From assembly GCA_003152795.1 (NCBI GenBank), contig PMBA01000279.1:3765-8844 (forward strand): DNA of 5,080 nucleotides. The letters run 5' to 3'. A program made the translations under genes and the position numbers. Shown here in pieces: positions 1 through 5,080 of the stretch. A model generated the notes under the pieces. That model saw only the letters and a program-made list of their open reading frames with translations, ran no database searches and had not been told where the DNA came from. Position 1 is the stretch's first letter. Each line of letters starts with the position of its first letter. The stretch is from Acidobacteriaceae bacterium (GTDB taxonomy: Bacteria; Acidobacteriota; Terriglobia; Terriglobales; Acidobacteriaceae).

Positions 1-290
1 GGCTTCAGCATTTCCTGCACTCTGCGGGCAAGTTGCGGATCTCCGGGAGCGGGGTAGTCGACCTGGTAGAGCTCGGGGGGAAAGCCGCCGAAATCGTGAA
101 TCGTCCTGGGGGAGGTGGCGATGGTGACGCTGGTTCCAGGCACAAACCAATGGGCAGAGATGGAGAGAATGGCTTTGGGGCGGGGCAGTTGCTGGCCAAT
201 TCGCCGCCAGCCCGCAGTGTAGCGATTGTGCGACAGGGCATTCATGGGATTGCCGTGTCCGAAGAATATCGCGGGCAGGATTTCAGCCAT
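1..290 (-). CDS. DODA/LigB-type extradiol ring-opening dioxygenase (YgiD-like), N-terminal part, cut by window edge
   Basis: Reading leftward from the ATG at 290-288 gives 96 open codons that run off the left edge. The protein begins [20 protein letters not shown], followed by [13 protein letters not shown] (about residues 43-55), [14 protein letters not shown] (63-76) and [15 protein letters not shown] (77-91). HGNPM, SAHW and IHDFGGFP are hallmarks of the class III extradiol dioxygenase subfamily that contains E. coli YgiD (4,5-DOPA extradiol dioxygenase). In that family a mononuclear metal, zinc in YgiD and iron in others, is held by histidines near these motifs. H12 and H47 here are 35 residues apart, matching the first two ligands of YgiD. 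The remaining ligands and the C-terminal part lie outside the window; the family is usually about 260-270 residues. No signal peptide is visible, so it should be cytosolic. The start is supported by AGAAAGG nine bases upstream and by agreement with the family N-terminus. It lies 40 bp after the M16 protease gene on the same strand, which suggests co-transcription. The family is confident; the actual substrate (catechol-like or DOPA-like) is unknown. Confidence 0.93.
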   Translation of the reverse strand, partial: MAEILPAIFFGHGNPMNALSHNRYTAGWRRIGQQLPRPKAILSISAHWFVPGTSVTIATSPRTIHDFGGFPPELYQVDYPAPGDPQLARRVQEMLK

Positions 291-299
291 GTTGCGGAA

Positions 300-306
300 C
301 CTTTCT
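300..306 (-). promoter_or_regulatory. Shine-Dalgarno of the dioxygenase gene
   Basis: The minus strand reads AGAAAGG, then nine bases, then the ATG at 290-288. This purine-rich site lies in the 40-bp gap after the protease stop codon and fixes the dioxygenase start. It argues for independent initiation within a shared transcript rather than translational coupling. Confidence 0.6.
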
Positions 307-330
307 GCAGCGCAGTACGGTGGCGAAGCG

Positions 331-3069
331 CTATTGCACTTTTCCGTCGGTGTCCATCAGACGGAAGTCGCCGAGGTTCAACTCGCGCACACCGGCTTCG
401 ATCTTCGCGCGATCGCCGACCACGATCCAAATGAGGTTATCGGGACGGACGACCTCTTGGGCGGCCTCGTTCACATCGCTGGCTTTGAGGGCGCGGACTT
501 TGGAGGCGTAGGTGTCGTAATAATCATCGGGAAGGCCGAATTGCACCAAGTCGACGATGGACTGACCGAGGGCGTCGAGGGTCTCGCGCGAGCCTGGGAG
601 TTTGAGCGTTTCGTTGGCCTGAATTTTGGCGAGCTCTGCGGCGCCGACCGGGTGGTCGCCAACGATTCCGCGGAATTCCCTGTTCATCTCCACCAGCGCT
701 TCCTTCGTTTTATCGGTTTGCACGGGAGCGACCGCGTAGAACGGGCGCTGCGACCGAGCGTCGCGAAGAGTGGAGCGGACGCCGTAGGACCAGTGCTTGT
801 CTTCGCGCAGGTTCATGTTCAGGCGCGCGCCGAACGTGCCACCCAGACTGTCGTTCATGGCTTCAATCGCGATTTCCCGGGGATTCGCGCGCGGTGGCGC
901 GACTACGGCCGCAACGATCACGGACTGCAACGCACCAGGCTTATCGATCAGGTAAACGGCGGACTTGGCGGTAACGGGAACGGTTTTCACATCCTTGGCG
1001 GGAGGATTGGCGGTCTTCCAGCCGGCGAAGAGTTTTTCGAGCTTCGGCGTCACTTCCTGCAGGGTCGTGTCGCCGACCACAATCAGAGTGGAGTTGTTGG
1101 GACGGAGCCAGGCGTCATGGAACTTGACGAGATCGTCTCGCGTGAGTTTGGCGACGCTGTCTTTTGTTCCAGAGCCAGTCAGGGGATTTCCGTAGGGATG
1201 GCCGGCGCCATAGAGGAGCTCCGGCAACACTCGTAAAGCGAGGGTGGCGGGGGCGTTCTGTTCGCGCTCGATGGCAGCGATGACCAGCTTCTGCTCGCGC
1301 TTGACCTCGGTTTCTGGAAACGAGGGATGCAAAACCACGTCGGCGAAGAGGTCGAGGGAGGGGTCGAGTTTCGAGGACAAGGTGGAAAGGGAAACGAACG
1401 ACAGGTCGAGGTTTGAAGATCCGCGCAAGGTGGCGCCGAGCGATTCCAGTTCGTCGCTGATCTGGAGGGTGTTGCGGGTGCGGGTGCCGTCGGTGAGCAC
1501 CTGCATCGCGAGGTTGGCGGTTCCGGGCGTGGTGGATGCGTCGGAGGCGGATCCGGCGTCGGAGGCCAGGGTGAAATTCACCAGCGGAACCTGGTGACGC
1601 TCCGCGAGGATTATTTTCAGACCATTGGAGAGGGTTGCGCGCTGGAGGGCGGGCAGCTTCAGTTCGGGCGGCGTGCCGGTATCGGGCGGCTGGCTGCGAT
1701 CGGCGCCCGTTGACGCTGTCTTGTAGTCGGGGAAAGGATGCACTTCGAGGATGTAGACGCCGTCGGAGAGCCAGCGCTGGGCCGCCGCCCTGAGATCCTC
1801 CGGCGTTGCCTCTTGCACGCGTTTAAGCGTGATCTTGTAGGCGTCAGGGGATCCGCGAAATACCTGGCTTTGGGCCAGGCGATCGGATTTTCCGCCAAAG
1901 CCTCCGATGCGCTCGATGCCGCGGATGAGATCCGCCTGGTACTGCGTCTTGACGCGCTGCATCTCCTCGGGCGTAGGACCGTTTTTCAGGAAGCGGGCGA
2001 GTTCTTCATCCAGTTCCTTTTCCACCAGCGCGATGCTCTGGCCCGGCCGCGCGGTTGCGCGCACATAGAACTGGCCGCCAATTTCGCGGGAGTCGGTGAA
2101 GGCCGCGGCATCCGTTGCGATCTGGTCTTCATACACCAAGCGCTTGTAGAAGCGCGACGATTTCCCATTACTCAGACAGTCGCTTACCAGGTCGAGATAG
2201 TCGGCTTCGGCGCTCCCATACTCCGGGATGTTCCAGACCTTGTAGATTCGCGCTTGGGGGACGCGGTCCTGCACCACCTGGCGGTGGGTGCCGGTCATCT
2301 TTGCAATCCACGCCTGGTGATGGGCGACGGGCGGTCCGGACGGGATGTCGCCGAAATACTTCGCGACCTTTTCTTTCGCCGACATTGCGTCGATGTCACC
2401 GGCTAAAACCAGCACGACATTGGACGGCCCGTAATAGGTTTTGAACCAATCCTGCACGTCCTTCATCGAGGCCGCATCGAGGTCAGCCATGTCTCCGATG
2501 GTTGTCCAGGAATACGGATGGCCTGCCGGATAGGTATTTTGGGTGAGGAGTTGGCGGGTGACGCCATAGGGCTGGTTCTCGCCCTGGCGTTTCTCGTTCT
2601 GGACCACGCCACGCTGCAAGTCGAGCGTTTTCTGGTCGAGCGCGCCGAGCAGGTGGCCCATGCGATCGGACTCCATCCAGAGGGTAAAATCGACGGCGGA
2701 GGTGGGAACATTCTCGAAGTAGTTGGTGCGGTCCGGATTGGTGGTGCCGTTGCGATCCGTAGCGCCCACCCGGTCGATTGCTTCGATGAAGGAGCCGGGC
2801 GCGTGTTCGCTGCCGCCAAACATCAGGTGCTCGAAGAGATGGGCGAACCCGGTCTTTCCCGGCTTCTCATTCTTCGACCCGACGTGGTACCAGATGTTGA
2901 TGGCGACGATGGGGGCCTTGTGGTCCTCATGGACGATGACGGTGAGGCCGTTGTCGAGCACGAAGCTCTCGTAGGGAATATCAATCTCTTTCTCTCTTGT
3001 TTTCATCTGAGCGGAACCGCCGGTGATAAGGGCAAGCACAAGGAATAACGCCGCAAACTCGATTCGCAT
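331..3069 (-). CDS. Secreted two-domain M16 family zinc metalloprotease (pitrilysin/insulinase type)
   Basis: This complete 912-residue protein runs from the ATG at 3069-3067 to TAG at 333-331. Residues 1-20 look like a Sec signal peptide: a short n-region (MRIEF), a hydrophobic core [12 protein letters not shown], and a likely signal peptidase I site after GSA (residue 20). No lipobox cysteine is present, so the product should be periplasmic or exported. The first M16 half starts near residue 31. It carries the inverted zinc motif HLFEH (H77, E80 catalytic, H81) and the third ligand E159 in VVQNEKRQ, 78 residues after H81, the spacing typical of the family. A second M16 half begins near residue 471 ([20 protein letters not shown]). 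There the zinc motif is replaced by GTANLAMQ (516-523), so this half is catalytically dead. It retains the LRE-x5-Y signature (R755, Y762 in [14 protein letters not shown]) that in this family helps bind substrate across the clamshell. This is the layout of fused active-plus-inactive M16 proteins that degrade peptides inside a closed chamber. The start is supported by a Shine-Dalgarno. The peptide substrate cannot be predicted. Confidence 0.97.
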   Translation of the reverse strand: MRIEFAALFLVLALITGGSAQMKTREKEIDIPYESFVLDNGLTVIVHEDHKAPIVAINIWYHVGSKNEKPGKTGFAHLFEHLMFGGSEHAPGSFIEAIDRVGATDRNGTTNPDRTNYFENVPTSAVDFTLWMESDRMGHLLGALDQKTLDLQRGVVQNEKRQGENQPYGVTRQLLTQNTYPAGHPYSWTTIGDMADLDAASMKDVQDWFKTYYGPSNVVLVLAGDIDAMSAKEKVAKYFGDIPSGPPVAHHQAWIAKMTGTHRQVVQDRVPQARIYKVWNIPEYGSAEADYLDLVSDCLSNGKSSRFYKRLVYEDQIATDAAAFTDSREIGGQFYVRATARPGQSIALVEKELDEELARFLKNGPTPEEMQRVKTQYQADLIRGIERIGGFGGKSDRLAQSQVFRGSPDAYKITLKRVQEATPEDLRAAAQRWLSDGVYILEVHPFPDYKTASTGADRSQPPDTGTPPELKLPALQRATLSNGLKIILAERHQVPLVNFTLASDAGSASDASTTPGTANLAMQVLTDGTRTRNTLQISDELESLGATLRGSSNLDLSFVSLSTLSSKLDPSLDLFADVVLHPSFPETEVKREQKLVIAAIEREQNAPATLALRVLPELLYGAGHPYGNPLTGSGTKDSVAKLTRDDLVKFHDAWLRPNNSTLIVVGDTTLQEVTPKLEKLFAGWKTANPPAKDVKTVPVTAKSAVYLIDKPGALQSVIVAAVVAPPRANPREIAIEAMNDSLGGTFGARLNMNLREDKHWSYGVRSTLRDARSQRPFYAVAPVQTDKTKEALVEMNREFRGIVGDHPVGAAELAKIQANETLKLPGSRETLDALGQSIVDLVQFGLPDDYYDTYASKVRALKASDVNEAAQEVVRPDNLIWIVVGDRAKIEAGVRELNLGDFRLMDTDGKVQ

Positions 3070-3077
3070 TCTGAAAT

Positions 3078-3081
3078 CTCC
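3078..3081 (-). promoter_or_regulatory. Shine-Dalgarno of the M16 protease gene
   Basis: The minus strand reads CGGAGATTTCAGAATG, placing GGAG eight bases before the ATG at 3069-3067. The good spacing, with the signal peptide directly after it, supports this start over the internal Met22, which would remove the signal peptide. Confidence 0.7.
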
Positions 3082-3180
3082 GAGCCAATTTCCAGGAAAG
3101 AGGCGCGCTTTGACGAGGCTTCAGGCAGAGGCCGGACTCGTCTATTTTCTTGGACTTTGGAAACGAAAAACAGTTTACAC

Positions 3181-3230
3181 CCGCGGCTTGAAATCGCTCT
3201 CCAGGTGGAGCTTCGAGGCGTCCGCGGCTT
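3181..3230. repeat. Pair of 9-bp direct repeats (CCGCGGCTT) upstream of rpsA
   Basis: CCGCGGCTT occurs exactly at 3181-3189 and again at 3222-3230, 41 bp apart start to start, about four helical turns. The second copy overlaps the weak -35-like position of the candidate rpsA promoter. This arrangement could suit a regulator binding two sites on one DNA face, but in GC-rich DNA a 9-bp match within about 220 bp can arise by chance. The repeat is a direct observation; any operator role is speculation. Confidence 0.3.
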
Positions 3231-3257
3231 CGGAACGGGCCTGAGCGGTGTTATGCT
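3229..3257 (+). promoter_or_regulatory. Candidate extended -10 promoter of rpsA
   Basis: TG at 3249-3250, one base, then TATGCT at 3252-3257 forms an extended -10 element matching TATAAT at four of six positions. A weak -35-like TTCGGA lies at 3229-3234 with a 17-bp spacer, but it matches TTGACA at only three positions; the TG extension may compensate. Transcription would start near 3264, giving a leader of about 29 nt before the ATG at 3293. This is a sequence match only; a longer leader from an upstream promoter cannot be excluded. Confidence 0.4.
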
Positions 3258-3292
3258 AAACAGGATTACACCGCAGGGGCTTTAACCTCTTC

Positions 3293-5080
3293 ATGTCCAA
3301 TCCAGAGACGTCCAATTCAAGCATGCCGGAAGCAAATATGTCCGAACCGAACGCTTCAAAAACGGGCGCTCCGGGAACCACGGCCGCCGATGTCGCGGGG
3401 GAACCGTTGCCGGAAACGTTACCGTCTGAATCGTTCAAGGACATGTTTACGGAGTACGAGCAGAGTCATGCGCGCAAGAAGGAAGCAGGGGCTCAGGGGC
3501 GCGAAGGGACGGTGATTGCGGTAACCGCGGACTCCATCGTTCTGGATATTGGCTTTAAGACGGAAGGGGTTCTGCCGCTGACGGCGTTTCCCGCGGACAA
3601 AGCGCCGAAGCCCGGCGACAAAGTGCAGGTGACGATCAAGGGGCGCGATCCGGAAGGGTATTACGAACTGACGCGGGGCAAAGTCGAGCGTCCGACGGAC
3701 TGGGCGTCGCTGGAGAAGGCATTCGCCGAGAAGTCGACGATTGTGGGCACGGTGACCGGGGTGGTCAAGGGTGGATTGAGCGTGGATATCGGAGTGCGAG
3801 CCTTCATGCCGGCATCGCGCAGCGGGACTCACGACGCAGCTGAACTGGAAAAGCTGGTGGAGCAGGAAATCCGCTGCCGCATCATCAAGCTCGATGTGGA
3901 AGAGGAAGACGTGGTGGTGGATCGGCGGGCTATTGCGGAAGACGAAGAACGCGCCGGGAAGGAGCGCCGCTACTCGGAACTCAAAGAAGGGGAGACGGTG
4001 GAGGGGGAAGTTCGCAGCCTGACCGACTATGGGGCGTTCGTGGACATCGGAGGAGCGGACGCGCTGCTGCATGTGGGAGAGATTTCATGGCGGCGAGTGA
4101 ACAAGCCGTCGGACGCGCTTTCGGTGGGGCAGCGGATCGAAGCCAGGATCATCAAGATCGATTCGGACAAGCGGCGTATCGCGATCAGCATGAAGCAACT
4201 GCAGCCGCACCCGTGGGACGCGGTGGCAGAAAAATATAGGGCGGGCGAGAGGGTACACGGCACGGTTACGCGGCTGACGGAATATGGCGCGTTTGTGGAA
4301 ATCGAACCGGGCATCGAAGGGCTGATTCATATTTCGGAAATGTCATGGGCTAAGAGAGTGCGAACGGCGAGTGACGTGGTGAAGGCGGGCGAGACGGTGG
4401 AGGCGGTGATTCTGGGAGTGAACGCGGGAGAACGCCGGATGTCGCTAGGACTGAAGCAGGCGCTGGGCGATCCGTGGGTAGGGGCGGCGCAAAAATATGC
4501 GCCGGGGACAGTGGTCGAAGGCCCGGTAACCAACATCATGAAGTTTGGGGCGTTCGTGCAACTGGCCGAAGGCGTGGAGGGCATGATTCACGTCAGCGAA
4601 ATCAGCGCGGAGAAGCGGATCAATCACCCGCAGGAAGTGCTGCGGGTGGGGCAAGTGGTGAAGGCGCAGGTGGTGGGGCTGGACACGGAAAAGCGGAATA
4701 TACGCCTGAGCATGAAACAGCTGGTGCCAACGGGGCTGGACGAATATCTCGCCGAACATAAGGAAGGGGATATGGTGACGGGCCGCATGGTTGAAGTTGT
4801 CGAAGGACGGGCGCGGGTGGAACTGGGTGAAGGGGTGGTGGCGACGTGCCGGATTCCCGAGGAGCGTCCGGCGAAGGAAGAGAAGCGCGATGAGCCGTCG
4901 TCTTCGGCCGCATCGAAGCCCGATCTGTCGTCTCTGGGCTCAATGCTGCAGGCGCGCTGGAAAAGCGGTGGCGCTGCGGACGAGGCGAAGCCGGAAGCCT
5001 CGCGGGCAGGGCAGATCCGCAAGTTCCGGATCGCGAAGCTCGATGTGGCGGGAAAAAAGATTGAATTGGAGTGGGAGTAA
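3293..5080 (+). CDS. rpsA: 30S ribosomal protein S1, six S1 domains
   Basis: This complete 595-residue gene ends with TAA as the last bases of the window. S1 binds mRNA on the small ribosomal subunit and helps start translation. Residues 1-66 form a Ser/Pro/Thr/Glu-rich leader ending in a charged segment (FKDMFTEYEQSHARKKE). S1 (OB-fold) domains follow at about 68-128, 146-213, 233-302, 318-388, 405-476 and 491-595. Domains 3-5 are the clearest, with YGAFVDIGG/LLHVGEISW, YGAFVEIEPG/LIHISEMSW and FGAFVQLAEG/MIHVSEIS, each closing with a -SMKQL- or -GLKQ-type strand. Short HPWDAVAEKY and DPWVGAAQKY linkers follow domains 3 and 4. Domains 1-2 are more divergent, as in E. coli S1, where they anchor the protein to the ribosome. 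Domain 6 has its first three strands at 491-524 and its last two at about 573-595, separated by a Lys/Glu/Ser/Ala-rich insertion. The length is close to the roughly 557 residues of E. coli S1 plus the N-terminal leader and this insertion. The start is uncertain: ATG 3293 has only AGGGG 13 bases upstream, whereas the in-frame ATG at 3338 has GGAAG five bases upstream. Confidence 0.96.
   Translation: MSNPETSNSSMPEANMSEPNASKTGAPGTTAADVAGEPLPETLPSESFKDMFTEYEQSHARKKEAGAQGREGTVIAVTADSIVLDIGFKTEGVLPLTAFPADKAPKPGDKVQVTIKGRDPEGYYELTRGKVERPTDWASLEKAFAEKSTIVGTVTGVVKGGLSVDIGVRAFMPASRSGTHDAAELEKLVEQEIRCRIIKLDVEEEDVVVDRRAIAEDEERAGKERRYSELKEGETVEGEVRSLTDYGAFVDIGGADALLHVGEISWRRVNKPSDALSVGQRIEARIIKIDSDKRRIAISMKQLQPHPWDAVAEKYRAGERVHGTVTRLTEYGAFVEIEPGIEGLIHISEMSWAKRVRTASDVVKAGETVEAVILGVNAGERRMSLGLKQALGDPWVGAAQKYAPGTVVEGPVTNIMKFGAFVQLAEGVEGMIHVSEISAEKRINHPQEVLRVGQVVKAQVVGLDTEKRNIRLSMKQLVPTGLDEYLAEHKEGDMVTGRMVEVVEGRARVELGEGVVATCRIPEERPAKEEKRDEPSSSAASKPDLSSLGSMLQARWKSGGAADEAKPEASRAGQIRKFRIAKLDVAGKKIELEWE
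3328..3332 (+). promoter_or_regulatory. Shine-Dalgarno-like GGAAG before an alternative rpsA start (ATG 3338)
   Basis: GGAAG at 3328-3332 is followed by five bases and the in-frame ATG at 3338-3340 (Met16, then SEPNASKTGAP). It is better placed than the AGGGG at 3275-3279, which lies 13 bases before ATG 3293. Another in-frame ATG at 3323 has no clear site. The internal start would shorten the protein to 580 residues and remove only low-complexity sequence. It lies inside the assumed coding region, so it may be chance. Confidence 0.3.

Larger units (their letters stand above)
3070..3292. other. Divergent intergenic region between the M16 protease gene and rpsA
   Basis: These 223 bp separate two genes transcribed away from each other, so promoters for both directions should lie here. 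For rpsA an extended -10 candidate is visible near 3249-3257. For the protease I found no convincing sigma70-type pair: the minus strand is AT-rich around 3141-3180 (containing GTAAACTG, TTTTTCGTTT and AGAAAATAGA), the most likely place for a promoter, but no -35/-10 pair at good spacing stands out. A perfect 9-bp direct repeat (CCGCGGCTT) and a short inverted repeat, GCTC/GAGC at 3196-3211, also occur. I see no small gene or RNA gene with support. Confidence 0.6.

Noticed and set aside
5..241. 78-codon minus-strand frame rich in Pro and Ser
   Set aside because: It is an out-of-frame reading of the dioxygenase gene, whose correct frame from 290 gives clear family motifs.
309..332. Inverted repeat AGCGC/GCGCT at the end of the protease gene, considered as a terminator
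   Set aside because: The stem is only five base pairs with a 14-base loop, has no following T-run, and overlaps the stop codon; read-through into the dioxygenase gene is more likely.
226..1236. 336-codon open frame on the plus strand
   Set aside because: It lies wholly antisense to the dioxygenase start and the M16 protease, has no recognisable domain, and is the expected shadow of a GC-rich gene.
3196..3211. Short inverted repeat GCTC/GAGC in the intergenic region, considered as an operator or hairpin
   Set aside because: It has only four to five pairs, lies upstream of the candidate transcription start, and is not distinguishable from chance.
3023..3244. 73-codon plus-strand frame that enters the intergenic region
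   Set aside because: Its start overlaps the protease signal peptide on the other strand, its sequence resembles no known family, and it spans the probable promoter region.
3419..4072. 217-codon minus-strand frame inside rpsA
   Set aside because: It is antisense to S1 domains 1-3, is His/Arg/Phe-rich with no domain, and shows no Shine-Dalgarno or promoter context; it is a shadow frame.

Overview
The window looks like an ordinary chromosomal stretch of a GC-rich Gram-negative-type bacterium. An Acidobacteriota (Terriglobia-like) host is my best guess. It rests on the style of the S1 protein (a Ser/Pro/Thr/Glu-rich leader before the first S1 domain, then the phrases TVIAVTADSIVLDIGFKTEG and VLPLTAF) and on a secreted two-domain M16 protease. 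This is recollection of family style, not a database result, so the taxonomy is tentative.

There are three protein genes. On the minus strand, reading leftward from a divergent intergenic region, lie (i) 3069-331, a complete 912-residue secreted insulinase/pitrilysin-family (M16) zinc metalloprotease, and (ii) 290 to beyond the left edge, the first 96 codons of a DODA/LigB-type extradiol ring-opening dioxygenase (YgiD-like). They are 40 bp apart, each has its own Shine-Dalgarno, and they are probably co-transcribed. The dioxygenase start falls in a short stretch that a simple ORF listing misses. On the plus strand, 3293-5080 is a complete 595-residue ribosomal protein S1 gene (rpsA) whose stop codon is the last three bases of the window.

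The 223-bp region between the two divergent genes (3070-3292) holds the Shine-Dalgarno of the protease gene, a candidate extended -10 promoter for rpsA, a perfect 9-bp direct repeat and a small inverted repeat. I found no RNA gene, insertion sequence, CRISPR array or convincing terminator.

The genes do not form an obvious pathway: translation (S1) lies back to back with an envelope/periplasmic protease and a small-aromatic dioxygenase. I see no clearly new biological system. The points most worth a second look are the sixth S1 domain of RpsA, which appears split by a roughly 48-residue low-complexity insertion, and the uncertain start of rpsA, whose upstream ATG has only a poor Shine-Dalgarno while an internal ATG has a better one.
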